Shown here: positions 27,273-34,668 of the stretch, one piece after another
How positions within the stretch are numbered: position 1 is the stretch's first letter
How the letters are laid out: each line of letters begins with the position of its first letter
Origin: Streptomyces niveus
GTDB taxonomy: Bacteria; Actinomycetota; Actinomycetes; Streptomycetales; Streptomycetaceae
Assembly: GCF_002009175.1 (NCBI RefSeq)
Contig: NZ_CP018047.1
Coordinates: 682,001 to 746,000, forward strand
Reading direction: 5' to 3'
DNA: 64,000 bases
Made by a program: the position numbers and the translations under genes
Notes under the pieces: model-generated
Database searches by the model: none
What the model saw: only the letters and a program-made list of their open reading frames with translations
What the model was told of the DNA's origin: nothing

Positions 27273-27304
27273 GCGCCGGACGGGCTCGGAAGCCCGTCCG
27301 GCGC
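27273..27304 (-). terminator. Strong hairpin between ramS and ramA
   Basis: Perfect 14-base inverted repeat (GCGCCGGACGGGCT at 27273-27286 and its complement at 27291-27304) with a 4-base loop, inside the 129-base gap between the precursor gene and the transporter genes. There is no T-run, as usual in Streptomyces. It probably acts as a partial terminator or RNA-stabilising stem so that precursor transcripts exceed transporter transcripts. Confidence 0.75.
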
Positions 27305-27340
27305 CGCACCAGGTCATCGGCCTGCCGACGACCAGCGGTG

Positions 27341-27469
27341 TCAGTTACAGGTGGTGATGCTCAGGCTGCTGTCGCCGCAGAGCAGCAGGCTCGCCCGGCT
27401 GCCGGTGGCGACGTCGCCCGTGGCCTCTTCCTTCGGGGTCTCCATCGACTGCAGGTCAAGAAGGTTCAT
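27341..27469 (-). CDS. ramS: SapB lanthipeptide precursor RamS, 42 aa
   Basis: Too short for ordinary ORF calling but unmistakable: leader MNLLDLQSMETPKEEATGDV, then core residues 22-42 beginning TGSRASLLLC and ending SITTCN. The two S-x2-S-x3-C-like rings (Ser/Ser...Cys) of SapB are present: SRASLLLC and SSLSITTC. Recalled from memory, S. coelicolor RamS differs only at leader positions (Phe4, Met17, Glu21) and has the same core. The leader keeps the class III DLQSME recognition box. GAGAGG lies 8 bases before the ATG. Located between ramC and the transporter genes, 35 bases after ramC's stop. The mature peptide is a surfactant for aerial hyphae. Confidence 0.95.
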   Translation of the reverse strand: MNLLDLQSMETPKEEATGDVATGSRASLLLCGDSSLSITTCN

Positions 27470-27504
27470 GACAGTGCCTCTCTTTTATGGGGACGATGTG
27501 CTGG

Positions 27505-30249
27505 TCACGACTCCAGGAGGAGCCGGTTCATGGGCCGCTTCTTCAGCGGCGGGAGGAACGGCAGTCGCGCGGGTTCGTCCGCGTGTGCGGCGGCGACTGC
27601 CAGCAGACAACCGGCGGTGCCGGTCGCGAGGTCCATGGAGAGCCGCATCATCTGCTCCCCGGGGAAGGCGAGATGGCCCCGGTAGGGCAGCGCGTGCCAG
27701 GCGAGCGCGCCCATCTGCCGTGCGATGTCGGCCGGTTCGGTGCCGGGGCCCGTGACCGACGTACGGCTGAGGTGGAGCACCATGCCGGCCGCGCCGCGGA
27801 AGAGTCCGGGCTGCGCGTAGAAGGTCGCCTGGGCCGCCCGCACGATGTCGCCGCGTGCCCGCGCGAATCGCTCGTCGGCGCGGTGCACGAGATAGTCGTC
27901 GAGGACCATCCCGATACCGACGCTGCCCGCGCCCAGGTAGGGCATGGTGCGCCAGCCCTCGTCCACCTGGAGTGTGCCGCCCGCGCTCTGTACGCACCGG
28001 TCCAGGTCGTTGTTGAGCGCCTTGGCCGCGAGGTCGAGCAGTGCGGTGTCGCCGGTGCGTTCGTACAGGCGGATGAAGAGGAGGGCCGTGCCCGCGCCGC
28101 CGTAAAGCAGCCCGGCCCGGCGCGCGCCGTCTGCGGCCGTCCCTCCGGGAGCCGAGTCCATGGCGCGGGCGGCGAGTTGTGCGCAGCGCATGGCCGCGTC
28201 GGCCAGTGCGCTCTCGCCGGTCGCGGCACCGAGAGCGTCGAGCGCGAGTCCCAGGCCGGCGGCGCCGCCGTGCAGATCGGCGGGCAGCTCGTCCCAGGAT
28301 TGACGGAGTGTCAGTTCCGCCAGTTCCAGGGCACGGTGGGGATGACCGAGCCGGTGCAGGGTCCAACTGAGGCCCGCCAGACCGTCGTAGAAGCCCAGCG
28401 GGGTGCCCGACTCGGGTTGCTTGGTCCGCTCCAGCAGCCATTCCTCGGCGCGTGGGCTGGGGTCGGCGCCGCTCTCGGCGAGGGCGTAGAGAACACCGGC
28501 CGTGCCGTATCCGAAGGAGAGACCTCCGCCGGTGGTGGCGAACTGGGCGATGTCACCGGGGAAGTAGCGGTCGTCACGTTCGGGGGTCGCGGAGGCCAGG
28601 ATCGCGCGGACCATGGAGTCGCGGCTGTGCGGCCAGTCGGGGGGCTCGGCCGGCAGATAGGGGCCGGGCGTGGCGGGTGCCGTCGTTGCGGACGCCACGG
28701 CCGTACCGGTGCCTGTGCCCGTGCCGGCGGCAGCCGTTCCCGCACCGCTACCGGTGCCCGTGTCGCGGCCCGGCTCGCGCACGATCTCCGCCACCGCCGC
28801 GTCCAGGAAGCCACGGTCGACGGGGAACTCCCGCGCCACCACGTCCGCCAGGTGCGCGGCCTTGCCACGGTCGATGGCGAAGAGGCTGGTCAGCGGTATG
28901 AAGAGGGCCAGGCGCAGACAGGCGAGGGCGTAGCGGTCGACGTCGAAGCCACGTCGGCCCGCGGGGGCGACGAACGCCGGATTGGCTACGGTCTGCCGCC
29001 CGTTGTCGGCGGCGGGCGCCGCGGCCTCGAAGTCCAGCAGTACGACGGACGATTCGTCCTCGGAGACCATGATGTTGAACAGGTGCAGGTCGTTGAAGAC
29101 GATGCCGCGTGCGTGCACCGCCTCGACGGCCCGTTCCACCAGCCCGTACAGGCGCAGCGCCCACTCGGTGTACTCGGCGAGCCGCTCCGCGCCGGGGTCC
29201 GCGTCGATCAGCGGATGTCTGCGGGCGAAGAAGGTGTTGAGGGGGCGGCCCTCGACGAACTCAAGCACCAGGAAGTGGTGGCCACCGAGTTCGAACGTGT
29301 CGAGGACCTCCGGGGTGCAGGCGAGCCCCGACAGCTGTTCCAGCGCGTACCGCTCCCGGGCGAGCCGGGTCACCGCGTCGGCGCCGTCCGCCGCCAGACC
29401 GGCGTGCGGCCTGGCCTCCTTGAGCACCACCTTCGCGCCGGTCCTGCTGTCGCGACCGACGTACACACCGCCGCCGTTGGAGAAGTGCAGGGCCTGCTCG
29501 ACGACGTACGGCGACGCCTCGACGGTCGTCGCGGCACGCGCTTCGAGATGGGGGCGCAGAACGTCGGGCGGGGTGATCCAGTCGGGTGTCCGGAAGACGG
29601 GGCCGCGCGGATCGGGTACGAGCTTGCCATCGGCGTTCTCGATCGCCGGGCGCAGCATGCCGTCGGCGTAGCAGTCCCGACGCGTGAAGCTGCCGTAGCG
29701 GACGTGGACGGGGCCGGCGTTCCAGCGGAGATCGCTCAGGATGTACGGGCCGGGCTCGCCGGCCAGCAGTGCGTCGAGTTCGGCGGCTATCCGCCCGAAC
29801 TGCTCGTCGTCCGCCGGGTAGATGGTGATGAATTTCCCGCTGGCGCCGCGGTCGGCGTATTTGGCGTTCCGCGTATGGAGCAGATATCTGCTCGGCACGA
29901 ATTTGAAAGCGATACGACGGTCGACGCAGTAGGCCATCGTCCGGTCGAGAATCGACTCGGCGTTGTCCAGGCAGGCGGAGACATGAATCTTCCAGCCCTG
30001 GGCGGGGAGTTCGTGCTCGACCGGACGGAATGCCAGCCAGTCACCGCTGTGATGACGCTGCCAACCGTCGGGCACCGGGCGCCGGGCGGCTTCGTACCAC
30101 TCGCCCGTCCGGGCCGAGGAACGGCCCGGCGATTCGGCGGTGGCCGGCGATTCTGCGGTTCCGTTCGGTTCATCGGCCGGGGAAAGGTGGTGCGGCGAGT
30201 CGTAGAATTGCCGGTCCGCGTCGCAGAACACGGCGTAACCCTTGTTCAC
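27505..30249 (-). CDS. ramC: RamC class III lanthipeptide synthetase (LanKC), 914 aa
   Basis: Modifies the SapB precursor by Ser phosphorylation, elimination and cyclisation. Domains: N-terminal lyase region (about 1-230; IHVSACLDNAESILDRTMAY, RNAKYADRGASGKFITIYP), Ser/Thr-kinase-like domain (about 240-460; Lys277 in VVLKE, Asp387 in FNDLHLFNIM, Asp406 in LLDFEAA) and a C-terminal LanC-like barrel (about 540-914; YGTAGVLYALAESG, HGGAAGLGLALDAL, YGGAGTALLFIRLYE) lacking the Zn-binding Cys/His set of class I/II cyclases, normal for class III. The GTG at 30249 (VNKGYAVFCDADRQFYD) follows GGGGAGG; the open frame continues 13 codons upstream. A 40-residue Gly/Thr/Ala linker sits between kinase and cyclase. 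Confidence 0.95.
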   Translation of the reverse strand: MNKGYAVFCDADRQFYDSPHHLSPADEPNGTAESPATAESPGRSSARTGEWYEAARRPVPDGWQRHHSGDWLAFRPVEHELPAQGWKIHVSACLDNAESILDRTMAYCVDRRIAFKFVPSRYLLHTRNAKYADRGASGKFITIYPADDEQFGRIAAELDALLAGEPGPYILSDLRWNAGPVHVRYGSFTRRDCYADGMLRPAIENADGKLVPDPRGPVFRTPDWITPPDVLRPHLEARAATTVEASPYVVEQALHFSNGGGVYVGRDSRTGAKVVLKEARPHAGLAADGADAVTRLARERYALEQLSGLACTPEVLDTFELGGHHFLVLEFVEGRPLNTFFARRHPLIDADPGAERLAEYTEWALRLYGLVERAVEAVHARGIVFNDLHLFNIMVSEDESSVVLLDFEAAAPAADNGRQTVANPAFVAPAGRRGFDVDRYALACLRLALFIPLTSLFAIDRGKAAHLADVVAREFPVDRGFLDAAVAEIVREPGRDTGTGSGAGTAAAGTGTGTGTAVASATTAPATPGPYLPAEPPDWPHSRDSMVRAILASATPERDDRYFPGDIAQFATTGGGLSFGYGTAGVLYALAESGADPSPRAEEWLLERTKQPESGTPLGFYDGLAGLSWTLHRLGHPHRALELAELTLRQSWDELPADLHGGAAGLGLALDALGAATGESALADAAMRCAQLAARAMDSAPGGTAADGARRAGLLYGGAGTALLFIRLYERTGDTALLDLAAKALNNDLDRCVQSAGGTLQVDEGWRTMPYLGAGSVGIGMVLDDYLVHRADERFARARGDIVRAAQATFYAQPGLFRGAAGMVLHLSRTSVTGPGTEPADIARQMGALAWHALPYRGHLAFPGEQMMRLSMDLATGTAGCLLAVAAAHADEPARLPFLPPLKKRPMNRLLLES

Positions 30250-30586
30250 ACACCCTCCCCTTGTCGGCGACAGCGCCAACGTTGCCACGTGGCTGAGGGC
30301 GGCCCATAGTCGCCAATGTCACCGACACGGCGTGCATTACGCACAAGTAACATGGGTGTTTCGTCGAATGCCATTCCGGCACCGCGGAGGTCGCCGCCGC
30401 CGAACCGAGCCGCCCTCGCCCACGTTCAAGCGGCGCGTGACAAGTCGGCCCGCCTGCGGGGCCGGGCCGGGCGTGAGGCCGGCTTACTTGCCACAGGATT
30501 GCCGTACACCTTGACGTTAATGGTCCAGACCAATACGTTCCTGTGCGCACCGCTCCCTTCCGGCACGCGCACAGGAAACGAGCCTC
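30250..30586. promoter_or_regulatory. Divergent promoter region of ramC and the chitinase
   Basis: This 337-base gap holds the ramC promoter on the minus strand and the chitinase promoter on the plus strand. On the plus strand, TTGACG at 30511-30516 and TACGTT at 30534-30539 are spaced 17 bases and form a plausible vegetative promoter. On the minus strand a TGACAT...TATGGG pair (about 30333 to 30312) is a weaker candidate for ramC. I could not identify RamR-binding repeats with confidence. Confidence 0.55.
30521..30532. promoter_or_regulatory. DasR-type operator (dre-like) in chitinase promoter
   Basis: TGGTCCAGACCA is near-palindromic and matches the core of the dre sites bound by the GlcNAc-responsive repressor DasR (consensus TGGTCTAGACCA) and the direct-repeat element of Streptomyces chitinase promoters. 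It sits between the predicted -35 and -10 hexamers, where a bound repressor would block transcription. Confidence 0.75.
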
Positions 30587-31957
30587 ATGCCTCGAAAGAA
30601 CCTTTCCCGGCTGGCCATCGCCGCCGTCTCCCTCGGCCTTGTGGCCACGCTCGCCCCCTCCGCGGGCGCTGAACCCGCCTCGCAGGGCGACAAGCACGGC
30701 TCGCACCCCTCGCATCCCTCGAAGAACTCGTACAAGCAGGTCGGCTACTTCGCCCAATGGGGTGTGTACGGGCGGAACTACCAGGTCAAGGACATGGACA
30801 CGAGTGGGGCGGCAGCCAGGCTGACCCACATCAACTACGCCTTCGGGAACGTGAGCGCCGAAGGAAAGTGCTTCACCGGCAACATCCCGGGAGAGGCGGA
30901 CGCCTGGGCCGACTACGCGCGCCCCCTGGACGCGGCCGGCTCCGTCGACGGCGTGGCCGACACCGACGACCAGCGCCTCGCCGGCAACTTCAATCAGCTG
31001 CGTGAGCTGAAGGCGAAGCATCCCGGTCTCAAGGTCCTCATCTCGCTGGGTGGTTGGAGCTGGTCGAAGCACTTCTCGGACGCGGCCCTCACTCCTGCCT
31101 CCCGCCGCGCGCTGGTCTCCTCCTGCATCGACCTCTACATCAAGGGCAATCTGCCCGTCGACGGCACTCGCGGCGGCGCGGGAGCAGCGGCGGGTCTCTT
31201 CGACGGGATCGACCTCGACTGGGAGTGGCCGGGTTCGGCAGGCGATGCCGGCACGGTGTTCCGCCCGGAGGACAAGCAGAACTTCACAGCGCTCGTACGG
31301 GAGTTCCGCAGCCAGCTCGACGCTTACGCCAAGTCCCGGAAGGGGCACGACAAGCGCAAGCACTACGAGCTGACCGCTTTCGTCCCCACGGCCCCGGCCA
31401 AGATCGACGCGGGTTTCGAAGTCTCCAAGGTCATGCGGGACTTCGACTTCGTCAATCTCCAGGGATACGACTTCCACGGCACCTGGGAGCCCACGACCGC
31501 CCAGCAGTCCGCGCTCTTCGCCAAGTCCGACGACTTCAGCGTCAACCAGACGGTCAACGACTGGCTGCGGCGCGGCGCGCCGGCGCGCAAGCTCGTGGTC
31601 GGCATGCCCTTCTACGGCCAGGGGTGGACGGGTGTCTCGGGCGGCGGCACGGGCATGGGCCGGCCCGCGACCGGCCCCGCGCCGGGCACCTGGGCGAACG
31701 GCAACGAGGACTACAAGGCGCTGAAGAAGCTCGCGGACTCGGGGGCGTACACCGTCCACCGCGACCTCAGGAACGGCCACGCCTGGCTCTTCGACGGCAC
31801 GACGCTGTGGACGTACGACGACCCGCAGGTGCTGCGCACCAAGTCGGCGTACGTTCGCGCCAAGGGACTCGGCGGAGCGATGTTCTGGTCACTGGACGGG
31901 GACACGCCCGACGGCGAGCTGATCAAGACCGTCGACCGCGCACTCGGTCGCCGCTAG
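30587..31957 (+). CDS. Secreted family 18 chitinase, 456 aa
   Basis: Signal peptide MPRKNLSRLAIAAVSLGLVA with a likely AEPA cleavage near residue 28. A His/Lys/Ser-rich linker then leads into a GH18 barrel: VGYFAQWGVYGRNYQ, LTHINYAFGNV, KVLISLGGWSWSKHFSDAA and the catalytic DGIDLDWEWP with Glu213 as the acid, then DFVNLQGYDFHGTWEP and LVVGMPFYGQGW. Hydrolyses chitin outside the cell. There is no carbohydrate-binding or FnIII module, so it is a compact single-domain enzyme. The ATG has AGGAAACG upstream. DasR-type operator in the promoter. The stop TAG coincides with the border of a MITE-like element. Confidence 0.96.
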   Translation: MPRKNLSRLAIAAVSLGLVATLAPSAGAEPASQGDKHGSHPSHPSKNSYKQVGYFAQWGVYGRNYQVKDMDTSGAAARLTHINYAFGNVSAEGKCFTGNIPGEADAWADYARPLDAAGSVDGVADTDDQRLAGNFNQLRELKAKHPGLKVLISLGGWSWSKHFSDAALTPASRRALVSSCIDLYIKGNLPVDGTRGGAGAAAGLFDGIDLDWEWPGSAGDAGTVFRPEDKQNFTALVREFRSQLDAYAKSRKGHDKRKHYELTAFVPTAPAKIDAGFEVSKVMRDFDFVNLQGYDFHGTWEPTTAQQSALFAKSDDFSVNQTVNDWLRRGAPARKLVVGMPFYGQGWTGVSGGGTGMGRPATGPAPGTWANGNEDYKALKKLADSGAYTVHRDLRNGHAWLFDGTTLWTYDDPQVLRTKSAYVRAKGLGGAMFWSLDGDTPDGELIKTVDRALGRR

Positions 31958-32119
31958 GGGGTGTCTTGTCGATCAGGCCGGATCAGGGAGCGGGGTCTGG
32001 TGCCGTGGATCGCAAGGCGGAGGAGGGAGGCATGGCGGAGCCATGCCGACCGACGACAACGCGGTGAGGCGCGGCACCAGGGCACGCGAGCCCGGCAAGA
32101 TCGGCAAGACACCCCCTAG
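31954..32119. mobile_element. MITE-like element, 166 bp with imperfect terminal repeats
   Basis: The left end CTAGGGGGTGTCTTGTCGATC and the right end, read in reverse, CCTAGGGGGTGTCTTGCCGA pair over about 28 bases with three to four mismatches. CTAG at both outer edges fits the YTAR-type target duplication used by the IS5 family. The element has no coding frame. The chitinase stop codon TAG lies inside the left CTAG, so insertion changed only sequence after the stop. Similar repeats are scattered through Streptomyces genomes, as I recall. Confidence 0.65.
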
Positions 32120-32182
32120 GACGTGTTCTGAGTTCGACTCAATGCCGGTCCCGAACCAGGGCAGTTGTCACCGGTAAGGGAT

Positions 32183-32220
32183 CCCCGGACAGCGGCGGCA
32201 GCTGCCGCCGCTGTCCGGGG
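32183..32220. terminator. 38-bp perfect palindrome
   Basis: CCCCGGACAGCGGCGGCAG and its exact reverse complement adjoin with no loop, giving a 19-bp stem. It sits between the MITE and the convergent YCII gene, so it probably acts as a bidirectional terminator for both sides. Confidence 0.65.
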
Positions 32221-32286
32221 CCGGGCCGCACCGCGTCGTCCTGGATGAGCTGGACCGGTCGCGGTGCCACCACGGGTCGTCCTCGG

Positions 32287-32625
32287 TCAGGCGGTCGGGT
32301 CGGCCATGAACTCCCGCACCTCTTGCGCGCAGCGGCACGCGGCAGCGATCTTCGCGGCCCACTTCAGCGCGTCCTCACGTGAGGGCACATCGATGATCGA
32401 GAACCCGCCGAGCACCGCCTTGGTCTCCGGGTACGGGCCGTCGGTGACGGTCCCGTCGGTGCCCACGACGCTCGCCCGCTGACTTTCCAGTCCACCGCCG
32501 AAGACCCACACACCGGCGTCCTGAGCCTCACGCACGACCTCGATCGAGGCCTCGCTCACCTCGGGCAGCTCGTCCTCGGGGATGTTCATCGTGCCGTCAT
32601 CGAAAGAGATCAGGTACCGAGTCAT
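32287..32625 (-). CDS. YCII/DGPF-domain protein, 112 aa
   Basis: Small ferredoxin-like-fold protein of the YciI family. Seen: MTRYLISFDDGTMNI at the start, then VFGGGLESQRASVVG and the hallmark TDGPYPETKAVLGGFSIIDV followed by the helix REDALKWAAKIAAACR. Such proteins are often linked with ECF sigma factors, but none is adjacent. ATG 32625 has GGGAG 8 bases upstream; a TTG immediately before is ignored. Enzymatic function unknown. Confidence 0.88.
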   Translation of the reverse strand: MTRYLISFDDGTMNIPEDELPEVSEASIEVVREAQDAGVWVFGGGLESQRASVVGTDGTVTDGPYPETKAVLGGFSIIDVPSREDALKWAAKIAAACRCAQEVREFMADPTA

Positions 32626-32944
32626 CAAAGGCTCCCTTGGTCGTTGGCCTCCCTCGGCCGCCTCTCACCCTATGACGATCGCCTCCCCCGGACCCGCCAC
32701 TCCCCGGCTTCCGAAACAGGCCCTGAAAGCGCGCCCCCGCCCGCAGCAACCGGACCGAACCAGCCGGCCTGCCCGCGCCCTTCGGCCGCCCGCCAGATCC
32801 TGCGACCAGCCCCCTGTACGTGGCCGCACATGACACCATCAGCCGCATGACCGAATTCTTCGCACGGAAGGGCGGCCACCGCCCTGTCCGATGAGGTGGC
32901 CGGACGAGGCGGAGTCCGCCGGGGGCGGACGCCCATGTGGTTCG
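32626..32944. other. Gap before hypothetical gene at 32945
   Basis: About 320 bases without a clear gene. It contains the divergent promoters of the YCII gene and the hypothetical gene. A 15-codon frame starting ATG 32847 (MTEFFARKGGHRPVR) ends in a TGA that overlaps the ATG at 32891, which is an alternative start for the downstream gene. No structured RNA or repeat was recognised. Confidence 0.4.
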
Positions 32945-33886
32945 ATGGCGGACCATCTGGACGACCCTCTGGCGTCCATCCGTTTCCTTGCCCACCTGGA
33001 GACCTTGAAGGTCGCCCCTCGCGAGCAGTGGCCGGCGCTCGACGGTGCCCTGCTCGTCGAAGCCCGGGAGGCGGCGCGCCACCTGGACGACACCGGACGG
33101 CGTTGGGGCTGGGTTCTGTACGGGCTGGGGCGCGAGCAACACACCTACGCCCTCGTCGTACGACTCCTCGCCGACCCCGCTACCCGCGACATCGGCGCCG
33201 ACCTGGCACGGGAGGCGTGCCATGACTGGCGGGCGGCTCCGGTCGAACTCCTGCCCCCACTTGTCAGGCACTGCGGACAAGGCATCAGCCCGGCCATGGC
33301 CGGCGCCCTCACCACCGCCTCCATCTCGGCAGCGGCCATGCGCGCACACGGCGCTCTGATGGCCACGATCCCCTTCACCCCGTACCCCAGAGCCCGTCGC
33401 CCTTCGGGCAACCCACCTCCGTACGACAGTGCCACCGCCGCCGCGGTCCTCCGGGCCAGGCCCGTGGACACCGGGCGTCTGCGACATGCCGCCGAGATCT
33501 TCGGGGCCCTGCTGGACACGGGCCCGCTGACTTTCCGGCAGGCCGCGCAGCTGTACAACCTCACCTTCAAGAGGCCGGGGCGCATGCAGGCCGTCTGCGC
33601 CCCGATGTGGCTGCGGCACGCCGGCCCCACAGCTCTCTCCCGCCTGCTCGCCCTCATGACACCGAATCTCGGTGATTACGGGATCGGCGAGTACTACTCG
33701 GAAGGCCTCGCACGCATGGGCCGGCACGCGATGCCCGCGCTGCCGTCGCTGACGGCGCTGATCGACCGGCGTACCCGCATACCGGTCAACGACTCGACGC
33801 GCGACGGCGAGACGATGCTGGACGAGAGGCTGCTCGCGGCAGCGATCGATGCTCGCCGCGCGATCCTCGCGGACGCCGCTCCCTGA
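32945..33886 (+). CDS. Helical-repeat hypothetical protein, about 313 aa
   Basis: No family recognised. From Met at 32945 (MADHLDDPLASIRFLAHLET) the protein is mostly helical with repeated Ala/Leu/Arg patterns that suggest HEAT-like repeats (ALVVRLLADPATRDIGADLA, EYYSEGLARMGRHAMPALPS, LTALIDRRTRI). The start is uncertain. ATG 32891 in the same frame is open too, adding 18 residues, and neither has a good ribosome site. Codon bias is normal, so it is expressed or recently so. It lies alone between the YCII gene and the F420-type gene. Confidence 0.55.
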   Translation: MADHLDDPLASIRFLAHLETLKVAPREQWPALDGALLVEAREAARHLDDTGRRWGWVLYGLGREQHTYALVVRLLADPATRDIGADLAREACHDWRAAPVELLPPLVRHCGQGISPAMAGALTTASISAAAMRAHGALMATIPFTPYPRARRPSGNPPPYDSATAAAVLRARPVDTGRLRHAAEIFGALLDTGPLTFRQAAQLYNLTFKRPGRMQAVCAPMWLRHAGPTALSRLLALMTPNLGDYGIGEYYSEGLARMGRHAMPALPSLTALIDRRTRIPVNDSTRDGETMLDERLLAAAIDARRAILADAAP

Positions 33887-34035
33887 CCAGCGACTGTGAC
33901 GGCCGCTGTGATGTCGAGAACATCGCGGCGGCTCCGTCCCAGAGGCAGAGCGGCCACGGTGGGCCGCCCGGCACAGGAGGAATCATCAGCACGTTCCGTA
34001 ACCATTTTTTCAACTTCCGGAAAGGACCGTCCGTC

Positions 34036-34482
34036 ATGGCTGTCGCCGATGACCTCGACCACGCCACCGACTCGCAGTGGGACTGGGTCGCTGAGCAGAC
34101 TCGTACGTATCTGGCCTCCGGCGGTACCGAGGGACACGAGTCGAACGGCGTCCACACTCTCGTGCTCGCCACGACCGGGCGCAGGACCGGCATCGCGCGC
34201 CGGACTTGCCTGATCTACGGCACCGCGGGCGAGGACTTCGTCGTCGTCGCCTCCAAGGGTGGTGCCGACGACGATCCGGCGGGGTTCAAGAACTTCCGGG
34301 CGGACCCGAGCGTCGGGGTGCAGGTCGGCGGCCGTCGGTTCACCGCTCGCGCCCGGGTCGCGTCCCCGGCCGAACGGGAATCGCTCTGGCACCAGATGGC
34401 GCGCATCTTCCCGCTGTACGACGAGTACGCACAGAAGACCGACCGCGAAATCCCGATCGTCCTGCTCAATCCGCAGGACTGA
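34036..34482 (+). CDS. Deazaflavin (F420)-dependent nitroreductase-family protein, 148 aa
   Basis: Split-beta-barrel oxidoreductase of the DDN/FDOR type. Seen: GVHTLVLATTGRRTGIARRT (LxTxGRxTGxxR motif binding F420), CLIYGTAGEDFVVVASKGGA (the conserved V-V-A-S-x-G-G strand), PAGFKNFRADPSVGVQVGGR and a final strand with PIVLLNPQD. Uses reduced coenzyme F420, abundant in actinobacteria, to reduce unknown substrates. ATG 34036 with GGAAAGGA upstream. No pathway partner nearby. Confidence 0.9.
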   Translation: MAVADDLDHATDSQWDWVAEQTRTYLASGGTEGHESNGVHTLVLATTGRRTGIARRTCLIYGTAGEDFVVVASKGGADDDPAGFKNFRADPSVGVQVGGRRFTARARVASPAERESLWHQMARIFPLYDEYAQKTDREIPIVLLNPQD

Positions 34483-34668
34483 CCCCGACAGCCCTCGTCT
34501 CCGCGGCGGCTCCCCCTCCCCCGCGACTCCACCGGACGCGCAAAAGGTGCTGTTCCCGCCGGACGCGCTTTGTATGGGAAGCGCTGCCCGAGATCGCCGG
34601 TCCAGCGTCATCCGCGGTCCGCGAGCAGGGCCCACCACTGGAACGACCTGCGGGCGAGGGAGCATCGT

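Noticed and set aside
30413..30500. Possible structured RNA in the G+C-rich region between ramC and the chitinase
   Set aside because: Stems are common in G+C-rich DNA, and no known riboswitch core was recognised.
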